A DNA stretch of 64,000 nt from the NCBI GenBank assembly GCA_030524705.1, contig JAUNGD010000001.1, forward strand, positions 62,001-126,000, in the 5' to 3' direction. The notes under the pieces are model-generated. The model had not been told where the DNA came from. It saw only the letters and a list, made by a program, of their open reading frames with translations, and did not search any database. The position numbers and the translations under genes were made by a program. Origin of the DNA: Lachnospiraceae bacterium. GTDB taxonomy: Bacteria > Bacillota > Clostridia > Lachnospirales > Lachnospiraceae. Below are positions 33,421-42,283 of this stretch, piece by piece. Positions within the stretch are counted from its first letter, which is position 1. Each line of letters opens with the position of its first letter.

Positions 33421-34950
33421 ATGGCGCCGATTTTAGAGGTACGGAATCTGACGAAGATTTACGAGGGCGGCGTGCTCGCCAACCATGAAATTAATTTCAG
33501 TGTGGAGGAAGGCGAGATCCACGCGCTGGTGGGCGAGAACGGAGCGGGCAAGAGTACGCTGATGAAAATGTTGTACGGTATGGAGAGTGTGACGTCCGGG
33601 CAGATTTTTATCCGCGGCAAAGAAGTAAAGTTTGCTTCAAGTAAGGAAGCAATTGCCGAGGGAATCGGAATGGTGCATCAGCATTTTATGCTGGTGGATT
33701 CCCTGACAGGAGCGGAAAACATGATGCTGGGCATCAAAGAAAGCCGGTTTTTGACGGACAAGAAGGACGATATCCGGGTGACCGAGGAGGTTGCGGCCCA
33801 GTATAATTTTGAGATTGACGCGGCGCGCCGGGTCCGCGACATGAGCGTGGGCATGAAGCAGAAGCTGGAGATATTGAAGATCCTTTACCGCGGCGCGAAA
33901 ATCCTGATTCTGGATGAACCGACTGCGGTGCTGACGCCGCAGGAGACGGAGGAGCTGTTCGAGAGGCTGGTCAGTCTTAAGGAAAAAGGCATGACGATCA
34001 TTTTTATCTCGCATAAGCTCAAGGAAGTGAAGCAGATCAGCGACCGTATCACGATTTTGAAGGGCGGACGCACCGGCGGTACCTACTGCACCGCAGACGT
34101 CACGGAGGAGGAGATTTCACGGCTGATGGTGGGCCGCGTGATCTCAAACGACTATGACAAAAAGCCGCTCAGCCCGGAGCGGGAGCTGCTGCGGGTGGAG
34201 GACGTCTCCTACAGGGACAAATTTCAGGTGACGAAGCTGGATCATGTTTCCTTTACGCTGAACGACAAAGAAATCGTCGGCATCGCGGGTGTGGACGGCA
34301 ACGGCCAGAGCGAGCTGATTTCCGTGATCACTGCGGAGCTGCGTATGGGCAGCGGCCGGATCGTTCTGAAGGACTGTGATATTTCCCATGCGTCCATTGG
34401 GAAGATTCGAAATATTGGTCTCTCATATATTCCGGAGGACCGAATGCGCAATGGCTGCGCAGCGCCGATGTCGGTGGAGGAGAATATGATCGTCTCCAAC
34501 ATTGATACATTTGCAAGTAAAATGAAGATCATTGACAAAAAGAAGGTGCGGGAGCACAGCCGCCGTCTGATCAAAGAGTTTCTCGTAAAAACACCGTCGG
34601 AGCGGCAGTCCATCAAAAGCCTTTCAGGAGGTAACATCCAGAAGGCCATTGTTGCCCGGGAGTTCAGCGCCGGCAGCGACGTGCTGATCCTCGACCAGCC
34701 CACCCGTGGCGTAGATGTGGGCGCGATCTCATTTATTCATTCCAAGATCCTTGAGATGCGGGAAAACGGCAACGGTATTCTTCTCGTATCCGCCGATTTG
34801 AACGAGCTGCTGTCTTTGAGCGACCGGATTCTCGTTATGCACAAGGGGAAGATCGTGGCATCTCTGGACAATCGGACGGAACGCGTCAGCGAGGAAGAGC
34901 TGGGGCTGTACATGCTGGGAATCAAAACACAGGAGGGCATGGCGGTATGA
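33421..34950 (+). CDS. Nucleoside-type ABC transporter ATP-binding protein
   Basis: A 509-residue duplicated ABC ATPase of the YufO/NupA group. First cassette: GENGAGKST, MSVGMKQKLEILKIL, LILDEPTAVLTP, the PTAVLTPQE spelling being typical for this group. Second: GVDGNGQSE, LSGGNIQKAIVARE, LILDQPTRGVD. Followed at once by two permeases and a BMP-type binding protein, the set used for nucleoside or purine uptake. ATGA overlap with the first permease. Confidence 0.92.
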   Translation: MAPILEVRNLTKIYEGGVLANHEINFSVEEGEIHALVGENGAGKSTLMKMLYGMESVTSGQIFIRGKEVKFASSKEAIAEGIGMVHQHFMLVDSLTGAENMMLGIKESRFLTDKKDDIRVTEEVAAQYNFEIDAARRVRDMSVGMKQKLEILKILYRGAKILILDEPTAVLTPQETEELFERLVSLKEKGMTIIFISHKLKEVKQISDRITILKGGRTGGTYCTADVTEEEISRLMVGRVISNDYDKKPLSPERELLRVEDVSYRDKFQVTKLDHVSFTLNDKEIVGIAGVDGNGQSELISVITAELRMGSGRIVLKDCDISHASIGKIRNIGLSYIPEDRMRNGCAAPMSVEENMIVSNIDTFASKMKIIDKKKVREHSRRLIKEFLVKTPSERQSIKSLSGGNIQKAIVAREFSAGSDVLILDQPTRGVDVGAISFIHSKILEMRENGNGILLVSADLNELLSLSDRILVMHKGKIVASLDNRTERVSEEELGLYMLGIKTQEGMAV

Positions 34951-36044
34951 GAGAGAAAAAAGATTATGTTATGAAATATTTCAGCGTGATCCGTATTTTG
35001 AGCGCAATTGTAATTGCATTGCTGATCATCTTCGCGATCATCTTTTTCGTGAGTGAAGACCCGTTGTTTGCAATCCAGAAGATGGTGCTGGGGCCCTTTG
35101 AGACGAAGCGGAGCTTCTTCAACGTGCTGGAACGTGCGGTGCCCCTGATTTTCTCGGCGCTGGCACTGAATATCGTGCTGCGCAGCGGCGTATTCAGTAT
35201 TGCGGCGGACGGCTCATTCTACATGGGCGCTGTGGTTGCAACGGCAGTGGCGATCAAGGTGCAGCTTCCGAACATCGCTCATCAGTTTGTACTGATTGTA
35301 GCGGCCGGGATCATCGGAGGATTGATTTCGATGCTTCCGATTATTTTAAATAAGTATACGAAGGTGGACGCAACGGTTCTTTCGATTATGTTCAACTCCA
35401 TCTTTTATTACCTCGGTTATTCGATCGTCAGCGAATATCTGCTGGAAAAGAGCGGCCAGTGGGGAAGTGCCTACTTCCCGGACACGGCCCGGCTCGGCAA
35501 GATGATTCAGGGAACCAGTATGCACTGGGGATTCCTGATCATGGTGGCGGCTATTGTTCTGGTCATTTTCCTGATGGAAAAAACCTCCTTCGGTTATAAG
35601 GTCCGGGTGACGGGCATCAATCCGCACTTTGCCAAAAGCGCCGGCATCAAGACCGGCAGCGTCATCCTTGGTGCGGCATTTATCAGCGGTATCGTGGCAG
35701 GAGTTGGCGGCGCCGTTGAGATGGTGGGTATGTATAAGCGGTTCCAGTGGCAGACCCAGGTTAATTACGTGTGGGACGGTCTGATGGTACACATGCTGGC
35801 AAATGAAAATCCGTACTGCATTCCTCTGACTGCATTTTTCATTGCGTTCCTGCGTATCGGTGCGGAGATTATGTCCCGGGCCACCGATCTCGACAATGAA
35901 ATCGTAGCATTTTTACAGTGTATCGTGATCCTGCTTGTCGGTTCTGAACGGTTCCTTCATGCGCTGAAGGCTCGCCGGGAGCAGAAGGCGGCTTTGCAGC
36001 AGGTGCAGGCAGCAACGGTGAAAGGAGGCGGTCAGAATGCTTAG
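34947..36044 (+). CDS. Nucleoside-type ABC transporter permease 1
   Basis: A 365-residue permease of the YufP/NupP group, about ten spans. LERAVPLIFSALALNIVLRS near residue 51, GGLISMLPIILNKYTKVDAT near 114, and GFGYKVRVTGINPHFAKSAG-like segment near 210. An Ala/Gln-rich tail ends the protein. Overlaps both neighbours by a few bases, indicating translational coupling. Confidence 0.9.
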   Translation: MREKKDYVMKYFSVIRILSAIVIALLIIFAIIFFVSEDPLFAIQKMVLGPFETKRSFFNVLERAVPLIFSALALNIVLRSGVFSIAADGSFYMGAVVATAVAIKVQLPNIAHQFVLIVAAGIIGGLISMLPIILNKYTKVDATVLSIMFNSIFYYLGYSIVSEYLLEKSGQWGSAYFPDTARLGKMIQGTSMHWGFLIMVAAIVLVIFLMEKTSFGYKVRVTGINPHFAKSAGIKTGSVILGAAFISGIVAGVGGAVEMVGMYKRFQWQTQVNYVWDGLMVHMLANENPYCIPLTAFFIAFLRIGAEIMSRATDLDNEIVAFLQCIVILLVGSERFLHALKARREQKAALQQVQAATVKGGGQNA

Positions 36045-36963
36045 TTTTTTGGTTTCTCCCAGCTTCTGGGCTTCTGTTCTGGCCAGTACGACGCCGGTGC
36101 TTCTGGCGACGCTGGCAGCAAATATTATGACGAAGGCCGGGATATTCAATCTTGGTATTGAAGGTACGATGCTGATTTGTGCTCTCGGAGGCGTGCTGGC
36201 CAGCGGTTTTACGGGCAGCCTGTTCATAGGCATGCTTGTGGGTGTGCTGCTGGGCATTCTTGTTTCCTTCGTACTCGGTTATTTCATTCTTGTTATGAAT
36301 GCGCCGATGAATTCCTGCGGTGTCGCGATCAACCTGGCGGCCACCGGCGGGACGGTATTCATTCTCGCAATGGTCTGCGGCAGCAAGAACAACAGCAGCT
36401 CTCTTGTGAGCGCTTACTTCCCGAATGTGGCGATTCCGCTGTTGAAGGACATTCCGGTGGTGGGACAGATCCTGTCAGGGCAGAATGCCGTGACGTACCT
36501 GAGCTGGATTTTTGTGGCGGCAACCTATTTCCTGCTGTATCATACAAAGCTTGGACTCAATATCCGGGCGGTGGGCGAGAACGAAGCCGCAGCTAAATCG
36601 GCGGGTATCAATGTCCTTCGGATAAAATTCATCGCCCTTGCCATGTGTGGACTGTTCTGTGCCTTCGGCGGCATGTACCTGTCCATGGGCGCGCTTCACG
36701 GTTTTACGGCGGGCATGGTTTCAGGAAGAGGCTTCCTGTCCCTGGCGATGGATGCGATTGCGCAGGGAAACCCGCTGATCGGATGTGCAAGCTCGTTCCT
36801 GTACGGCTTTTCCAATACGATTACCGTGTACCTGCAGCTCTACAGCCAGCTTGACCTGCAGCTCATCAGTGCGTTCCCGTACGTATTTATTCTGGTCGTT
36901 CTGATGTTTATTCAGCTTGGCAGGAGCCGCATCGAGAAAAAGAAACAGAGGGCGCAGTTCTGA
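36037..36963 (+). CDS. Nucleoside-type ABC transporter permease 2
   Basis: A 308-residue permease of the YufQ/NupQ group. STTPVLLATLAANIMTKAGI-like start, FNLGIEGTMLICALGGVLAS near residue 36, RAVGENEAAAKSAGINVLRI near 176 and GFLSLAMDAIAQGNPLIGCA near 232 are family blocks. Starts eight bases before the stop of permease 1. Confidence 0.9.
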   Translation: MLSFLVSPSFWASVLASTTPVLLATLAANIMTKAGIFNLGIEGTMLICALGGVLASGFTGSLFIGMLVGVLLGILVSFVLGYFILVMNAPMNSCGVAINLAATGGTVFILAMVCGSKNNSSSLVSAYFPNVAIPLLKDIPVVGQILSGQNAVTYLSWIFVAATYFLLYHTKLGLNIRAVGENEAAAKSAGINVLRIKFIALAMCGLFCAFGGMYLSMGALHGFTAGMVSGRGFLSLAMDAIAQGNPLIGCASSFLYGFSNTITVYLQLYSQLDLQLISAFPYVFILVVLMFIQLGRSRIEKKKQRAQF

Positions 36964-37015
36964 TCTGCGCTCTTTGGATAGATTATTTCATCAAGAAGAG
37001 AAAGGAGGGGCAATT

Positions 37016-37606
37016 ATGTCCCAGGAGTATTATGATCCATGGTCAAACACAAAAACAAAACACGGACTGGATGCAGACCTTGTGATTTCAGCTCTGCAGA
37101 AGTGTATCCGAAGAGCTGATGAAGCTACGGCGATGCGGATGGCCTATGAGCTTTATGCGACCTCCACCTTCCATGAGGAGAAAATGTGGAACCGTCTGCT
37201 TGTAATCGGCGTGGAGGACGTCGGCTTTGGCGATACGAATGCGCCGGTGTTCGTAAAGACAATGTACGACCTTCACAAGGAGTATGCGTACGGCGACGGA
37301 GACCGTCCGATTTTCTTCCTGCATGCGATCCGTTATCTGTGCCGCTGCAAGAAGGAGCGTTCCACGGACCACATTAAAAATATCATTATGCGGGAGAATG
37401 CCCGGGGCGAGGTACCGGAGATTCCGGATTATGCGATTGATATGCACACAATTGCAGGAAGAGCCAGAGGACGCGACGTATTCTACTTCCTTGACGAGGC
37501 CAGCAAAGTAACGCCGCTGGCGGATGATTACGATGATTCCTACCGTCAGGAGCTTTACCGGATCTGCAAGGAAGAGGCCGAGGCAGAGAAAAACGGGAAC
37601 CAGTAG
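37016..37606 (+). CDS. Free-standing RarA/MgsA C-terminal-like protein
   Basis: A 196-residue cytosolic helical protein. The stretch ISALQKCIRRADEATAMRMA, then LLVIGVEDVGFGDTNAP, resembles the C-terminal tetramerisation region of RarA/MgsA ATPases (which usually reads DAALYWLARM...RLVRIASEDVGLADP). The AAA+ ATPase part is missing altogether. It is preceded by AAAGGAGGGG and embedded between permease 2 and the binding protein of a nucleoside importer. Role unknown; perhaps a nucleotide-metabolism or stress link. Confidence 0.65.
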   Translation: MSQEYYDPWSNTKTKHGLDADLVISALQKCIRRADEATAMRMAYELYATSTFHEEKMWNRLLVIGVEDVGFGDTNAPVFVKTMYDLHKEYAYGDGDRPIFFLHAIRYLCRCKKERSTDHIKNIIMRENARGEVPEIPDYAIDMHTIAGRARGRDVFYFLDEASKVTPLADDYDDSYRQELYRICKEEAEAEKNGNQ

Positions 37607-37665
37607 TGCACACGTTCCCGGGGGAACCGGGAGCTTGCAAATACAACGAAGAAAAGGAGAAAATA

Positions 37666-38760
37666 ATGAAGAAGGTAACTGCATTATTAATGGCAATGAG
37701 TCTGGCTGTCGGATGTATCGGAAGTACATGTATGACTGCAGCAGCTGAGGAAGGCGACAAGAAAGAAATCTATGTGCTGATCAGGGCCAGAGGCGATTTG
37801 TCCTACTGGGACAGCATGGCGGACGGCGGAGACCGCGCCGGAGAGGACTTTGCAGATGAGGCCAACGTACACGTAATTGAGACAACCGATGACAATCAGG
37901 CAAATCTGACTGCCATGTATGAGGCGGCGGACAACGGCGCAGATCTTATCATTACAGCCGGTGATTTCATTGACAATATGGTAACGGTGGCAGAGGAGTA
38001 TCCTGACATTTCATTCCTGATGGTAAATGAAAAGATTGAAGGCTATGACAACATCTATGCGATTGATTTCTCAACGTGTGAGGCCGGCTTCCTGGCTGGT
38101 ATCGCAGCGGCAGACGTGGCTTCCCAGGGACTTGAGGGAACCTCAGGCAACAAGGTTGTCGGCTTTGTCGGCGGTATGGATGAGGTTATAGTTATCCAGG
38201 AGTTCTTCATGGGATATATCGCAGGTGCGAAGTATTACGACCCGGAAACTCAGGTTGTATATAACTACGTAGGCGACTGGGGCGACCCGGATACAGGAAG
38301 AACGCAGGCTCTGGCACAGTACAACGATGCGGGCGCTGATGTGATCTTTGCATGCGCAGGCGGCTCAGGCAACGGCGTTTATCAGGCAGCTTCCGAGGTT
38401 GGCAAGTACGTAATCGGCGTGGACAGCGACCAGTCTCTGAGCTATGCGGAGCAGCCGGAAATTCAGAAGACCTTCGTTACATGCGTGCTGAAGCTGCTCG
38501 GAAACGGAATTTACGATGTAATCGACACATTCCTGTCTGAGGGCTCTCTGCCCTACGGCGAATACGATATCTTCGGCCTGGCAGAGGATTCTGTAGGCAT
38601 CGTTGAGAATGACCTCTTTGATTCCTATGTGTCCGATCAGGGTAAGGCTGCAATCGAAGAAGCAACCCAGAAGATCGTAGACGGTGAGCTTGAGGTATCC
38701 GGTGCGCTGGGCAAGGATCAGGAGACGATTCAGGCAGAGATCGCAGATCTGCTTCAGTAA
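37666..38760 (+). CDS. BMP-family nucleoside-type substrate-binding protein
   Basis: A 364-residue extracytoplasmic binding protein of the BMP/PnrA family. The N-terminus MKKVTALLMAMSLAVGCIGS has a weak lipobox (AVGC), with a second possible cleavage at AAAEE. Family phrases: ADNGADLIITAGDFIDNMVT, GFLAGIAAADVASQGLEGTS, KVVGFVGGMDEVIVIQEFFM. BMP proteins with this permease pair usually bind purine nucleosides. AAAGGAGA before ATG 37666; the frame is open back to 37606 without a ribosome site. Confidence 0.9.
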   Translation: MKKVTALLMAMSLAVGCIGSTCMTAAAEEGDKKEIYVLIRARGDLSYWDSMADGGDRAGEDFADEANVHVIETTDDNQANLTAMYEAADNGADLIITAGDFIDNMVTVAEEYPDISFLMVNEKIEGYDNIYAIDFSTCEAGFLAGIAAADVASQGLEGTSGNKVVGFVGGMDEVIVIQEFFMGYIAGAKYYDPETQVVYNYVGDWGDPDTGRTQALAQYNDAGADVIFACAGGSGNGVYQAASEVGKYVIGVDSDQSLSYAEQPEIQKTFVTCVLKLLGNGIYDVIDTFLSEGSLPYGEYDIFGLAEDSVGIVENDLFDSYVSDQGKAAIEEATQKIVDGELEVSGALGKDQETIQAEIADLLQ

Positions 38761-38776
38761 AGAGCTTTCAGGTTTC

Positions 38777-38842
38777 TTTTTATGATATAGGAAAGTTCTC
38801 ACTTTCCTATATCATAAAAAGCACTTCGTGCAACGATGCACA
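38777..38842. repeat. Palindromic repeat element, copy B
   Basis: A perfect 20-base stem TTTTTATGATATAGGAAAGT with TCTC loop and its complement, then GCACTTCGTGCAACGATGCA. Matches copy A at 14612: same core GGAAAGT/ACTTTCC, same tail with two differences, but the loop is TCTC instead of GAGA. Confidence 0.75.
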
Positions 38843-38861
38843 GAATTCAAAACAAAATAAA

Positions 38862-38930
38862 AGGGGGCTGGTAAAGCCCCTAAAAAAGAAAGGTCCCTGC
38901 CGTGGAAAATGCGGCAGGGATCTTTCTATA
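38862..38930. terminator. Two terminator hairpins between convergent genes
   Basis: AGGGGGCT/AGCCCCT (38864-38881, with A and T-like flanks) and AAGGTCCCTGCCG/CGGCAGGGATCTTT (38890-38929). The second has a T-rich end on the + strand and an A/T tail on the other, so it can serve both the nucleoside operon and the aldolase gene. Confidence 0.65.
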
Positions 38931-38975
38931 TGTTTTTTCTGATGTCTATTAACACAGATTTAATACAGATGTCTA

Positions 38976-39839
38976 TTAATACAGATCAGCCTTTCCGTCA
39001 GCCTGGAACAGCTTGATCTTGTGAGCAGCTACTTCCTTCATAGCATCAATACAGGACGGCTGGATCACGTTCGGCTCACGAACGTTCTTGTCCTGAAGTA
39101 CCTCGCGCATCTGGTTGTAGTAAGCAACTTTGATGTCGCTGGAGATGTTGATCTTGTTAACTCCGAGCGTTACGGACTCGCCGATCTCGCTGTCCGGGTT
39201 GGCAGAACCGCCGTGAAGTACCAGCGGAGTCTCGGGAACTGCTGCCTTGATATCCTTCAGGATGTCCAGACGAAGCTTCGGATCTACGCCCTTCGGGTAA
39301 ATGCCGTGGCAGGTACCGATGGCGATAGCCAGGCAGTCAACGCCTGTAGCCTCGATGAATTTCTTTGCGTCCTCCGGGTCGGTATATTTGATGACCTTAG
39401 AGCCAGCTTCTCCGAAATCATCAGCGGTACCGATGGTGCCAAGCTCGCCCTCAACGGAAACATTTACCGGGTGAGCAGCAGCTACGACCTTCTGGCAAAC
39501 AGCGATGTTCTCCTCGAAGGGAAGGGAAGAGCCGTCGATCATAACGGAGGTAAAGCCGTTCTGGATAGCCAGAAGCACCTGCTCATAGGATGCGCCGTGA
39601 TCCAGATGGATAACGCTCGGAACTGTGGATTTATGTAAGCGCTCAACGATAGCTTTTACCATTTCTACTCCGATGTGCTTCAGCTCGTCTGGATGGATAG
39701 CAATGATGATCGGAGCATTCAGCTCTTCGGTAACCTCCATCAGACCCTTAAACATGGAATAGTCGCTGACGTTGAATGCGGGTACAGCAAAATTGTTCTT
39801 GTTTGCAACTGCAAGTAAGTCCTTCATGTTCATTAACAT
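38976..39839 (-). CDS. Class II fructose/tagatose-bisphosphate aldolase
   Basis: A 287-residue zinc aldolase. Zinc and catalytic context is intact: HLDHGASYEQV (His/Asp near residue 83), SVEGELGTIG (Glu near 131), TCHGIYP (His near 177), LHGGSANPD (His near 205) and KINISSDIK phosphate site. The sequence is of the ketose-bisphosphate aldolase group, so FBP versus tagatose-BP cannot be told. AGGAGGAAG with eight-base spacing supports ATG 39839. It has a strong own promoter and is divergent from the isomerase gene. Confidence 0.9.
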   Translation of the reverse strand: MLMNMKDLLAVANKNNFAVPAFNVSDYSMFKGLMEVTEELNAPIIIAIHPDELKHIGVEMVKAIVERLHKSTVPSVIHLDHGASYEQVLLAIQNGFTSVMIDGSSLPFEENIAVCQKVVAAAHPVNVSVEGELGTIGTADDFGEAGSKVIKYTDPEDAKKFIEATGVDCLAIAIGTCHGIYPKGVDPKLRLDILKDIKAAVPETPLVLHGGSANPDSEIGESVTLGVNKINISSDIKVAYYNQMREVLQDKNVREPNVIQPSCIDAMKEVAAHKIKLFQADGKADLY

Positions 39840-39894
39840 AGTAACTTCCTCCTGAATAAAATAGATTTATTTGAGTAATATTGCTTACTTCTTT

Positions 39895-39923
39895 ATAATA
39901 AATGAAATCTTCGTGAATGTCAA
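39895..39923 (-). promoter_or_regulatory. Promoter of aldolase gene
   Basis: Reverse strand: TTGACA (39923-39918), 17-base spacer, TATTAT (39900-39895). Confidence 0.8.
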
Positions 39924-40039
39924 GAAGTGTGTGGAGGAAAAGACAAAATATTCACAAAAAAATCGAAAAATAATTGTGCATAACTTACAAAAATAGAGAA
40001 AAGCCGTAAAAATAATTTTCGTAAAAACGGTGTTTTGGG

Positions 40040-40068
40040 TTGATAGATAGGGTGGATGATAGTATAAT
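40040..40068 (+). promoter_or_regulatory. Promoter of lyxose-isomerase-like gene
   Basis: TTGATA (40040-40045), 17-base spacer, TATAAT (40063-40068), 68 bases before the ATG. Confidence 0.8.
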
Positions 40069-40135
40069 ATACTTATCAGACGGAGAGTATTTTCGCGTAC
40101 TCTCGCCGGAAAATACATAAAAGGAGAGATAAACA

Positions 40136-40807
40136 ATGAAACGATCTTTGATTAATTCTAACATCGAGTGGGCAATGGAGCTGTGCAAGCAGATGAATTT
40201 CAATCTTCCGAGTTTTGCATACTGGACACCGGAGGAGTGGGAGCAGAAGAAGGACATTACACAGCGTATGGTAGAGGTTGGTCTTGGCTGGGATGTTACA
40301 GATTACGCTACCGGCGATTTTGATAAGACTGGTGCTGTTCTGTTTACCCTGAGAAACGGAAGCATGAGCGATCCGGGCCGTCCTTACTGTGAGAAGATGA
40401 TCGCTATGAAGGAAAATCAGGTTCTTCCGTGCCATTTCCATTATGAGAAGACCGAGGATATCATCAATCGCTGCGGTGGTACGCTCTGTGTACAGGTTTG
40501 GAATTCCAAGAGCGAGGCAGAGGGCTATGCGCTGGATACGGAATCTGACGTAGAGGTATACTGCGACGGCATCAAGGTTACAGTTCCGGCAGGCGGCGTT
40601 GTCAAGGTGACGAACGGCAACAGCATTACACTGACTCCCTACGTATATCATCTGTTCTACGCAGAGGGCGGCCCGCTGATCGTAGGCGAGGTTTCCAAGG
40701 TGAACGATGATGCGGCAGACAACCACTTTGTAAAAGAGATTCATCTGTCAGTAGAAGAGGACGAGCCGGTTCGCCATATCCTGTGCGGCGGCTATGTAAT
40801 GGAGTAG
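40136..40807 (+). CDS. D-lyxose ketol-isomerase-like cupin
   Basis: A 223-residue cupin sugar isomerase. Metal-binding context: PCHFHYEKTEDIINRCGG near residue 98 (two His and a Glu) and TPYVYHLFYAEGGPL near 166 (His). The pattern is that of the D-lyxose isomerase family (YdaE-like), which interconverts D-lyxose and D-xylulose and often D-mannose and D-fructose. AAAGGAGAGATAAAC precedes the ATG. Followed by a ketose 3-epimerase gene after 82 bases. Confidence 0.85.
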   Translation: MKRSLINSNIEWAMELCKQMNFNLPSFAYWTPEEWEQKKDITQRMVEVGLGWDVTDYATGDFDKTGAVLFTLRNGSMSDPGRPYCEKMIAMKENQVLPCHFHYEKTEDIINRCGGTLCVQVWNSKSEAEGYALDTESDVEVYCDGIKVTVPAGGVVKVTNGNSITLTPYVYHLFYAEGGPLIVGEVSKVNDDAADNHFVKEIHLSVEEDEPVRHILCGGYVME

Positions 40808-40889
40808 TACTTCATATCTGCAGGCTGTATTCTGAGAAAGTTATGTGAAATGGCGGAGGCCCGAAAGGGGATAAGTATAGGAGGAAGAT

Positions 40890-41747
40890 ATGTATTTTAA
40901 ATTTGGCGTAGACAGTTTTATCTGGGCGGAGAGCTTTGCTGAAAAGGATCTCTGGATTATTGAAAAGGCAAAAGAAATCGGATTCGAGGTAGTGGATTTT
41001 GCTATTTCAAATCCGTATACATTCCCGACACAGGCTGTAAAGGCGGAGCTGGAAAGAGTGGGTATTGATTGCGTATGTACAACGACACTGACGCTGGAGA
41101 CGAACCCGATCTCACCGGATCCGGAAATCCGCAAGGCGGCTGTAGCGGCTATGAAGAAATGTGTGGATATCTGCAATGAGCTGGGAGCTCCGATCCTCGG
41201 CGGCGTAAATTACGCAGGATGGGGCTATCTGACCAAGAAGCCGCGTACCCAGCAGGAATGGGATTGGGGCGTTGCATGCATGAGGGAAGTGGCGGAGTAC
41301 GCCAAAGAGACCGGCAGCGTTACGATCTGTGTTGAGTGCGTGAACCGTTTTGAGACACATTTCCTGAACGTTGCGGAGGACGCAGTGCAGTTCTGCAAGG
41401 ATGTCGGAACAGGCAATATGAAGGTTCACCTTGACTGCTTCCACATGATTCGTGAAGAGAAGAGCTTTGCAGGTGCAGTCAAGACTTGTGGCAAGGAATA
41501 TCTTGGTTACATTCATGTAAACGAGAATGACCGCGGTATCCCGGGAACAGGTCTTGTACCCTTCGAAGAGTTCTTTAAAGCAGTTCACGAGATCGGCTAC
41601 GATGGGCCGCTCGTAATCGAATCCTTTGACCCGAGCTTTGAGGAGTTGGCAGGAAATTGCGCGATCTGGCGTAATTTCGCAAAGAGCGGAGAGGAATTGG
41701 CGATTAAGGGACTTGCAAATCTGAAGGCAATTGCAGATAAGCTGTAA
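40890..41747 (+). CDS. Ketose 3-epimerase, D-allulose/D-tagatose epimerase family
   Basis: A 285-residue TIM-barrel epimerase. The four metal ligands of the family are visible: Glu in CVECVNRFETH (near 150), Asp in HLDCFHM (near 183), His in YIHVNENDRG (near 209) and Glu in VIESFDP (near 244). The family epimerises C3 of ketoses such as fructose/allulose or tagatose/sorbose. AGGAGGAAGAT precedes the ATG. Probably co-transcribed with the isomerase-like gene. Confidence 0.88.
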   Translation: MYFKFGVDSFIWAESFAEKDLWIIEKAKEIGFEVVDFAISNPYTFPTQAVKAELERVGIDCVCTTTLTLETNPISPDPEIRKAAVAAMKKCVDICNELGAPILGGVNYAGWGYLTKKPRTQQEWDWGVACMREVAEYAKETGSVTICVECVNRFETHFLNVAEDAVQFCKDVGTGNMKVHLDCFHMIREEKSFAGAVKTCGKEYLGYIHVNENDRGIPGTGLVPFEEFFKAVHEIGYDGPLVIESFDPSFEELAGNCAIWRNFAKSGEELAIKGLANLKAIADKL

Positions 41748-41770
41748 TCACAATCAAAGCGGATCATATT

Positions 41771-41801
41771 GAAAGGGGCGCCCATAGGGGCGCCTCTTTT
41801 G
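41771..41801. terminator. Bidirectional terminator
   Basis: AAAGGGGCGCC and GGCGCCTCTTTT form a stem with CATA loop; A-run on one side, T-run on the other. Ends the epimerase unit and the convergent GNAT unit. Confidence 0.75.
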
Positions 41802-41825
41802 TTGAAGAATACAGGCAGCTTTGTA

Positions 41826-42272
41826 TCAGAGATGAAACAGCGGCAGATTTTCTTTATCGGTGATCGCTTTGCTGTAAAAGCCCAGAAAATCCTTTTTCTC
41901 CCAGCCCTTTCTGCACCAGAAGTCTTTTCCGGTCTCATTTGTTTCCATGACGTTCAGACAGACCCTTGTAATCCCTTCCTCCTGCAGCGCTTTCACGGCC
42001 AGCTCCACCAGCGCGGAAGCGATGCCTTGATTCCGGTATTCCGGCAAAACGGCTGTGTGATAAATATATCCCCGCCTGCCGTCGTGACCGCACAGAATTG
42101 CCCCCATCAGCTTATGATCTTGAAATGCAGCAAAATTTGTGTTTGGATTCCGTTTTAAAAAGCGGGAGATGCCCTCTCTGGAATCATCCAGACTGCGCAG
42201 TCCCATATTCGGCGTATTGGACCACATGGCAAAAAGAGCGTCGTAATCATCTATTGTTATTTTTCGGAACAT
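41826..42272 (-). CDS. GNAT-family N-acetyltransferase
   Basis: A 148-residue acetyltransferase. The acetyl-CoA loop (motif A) reads VLPEYRNQGIASALVELA near residue 73, with HTAV before it and ITRVCLNVMETNETGKDFW after it. Substrate unknown. Downstream of and co-directional with a second GNAT gene, 11 bases away. Confidence 0.85.
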   Translation of the reverse strand: MFRKITIDDYDALFAMWSNTPNMGLRSLDDSREGISRFLKRNPNTNFAAFQDHKLMGAILCGHDGRRGYIYHTAVLPEYRNQGIASALVELAVKALQEEGITRVCLNVMETNETGKDFWCRKGWEKKDFLGFYSKAITDKENLPLFHL

Positions 42273-42283
42273 TTTAATCCTCC

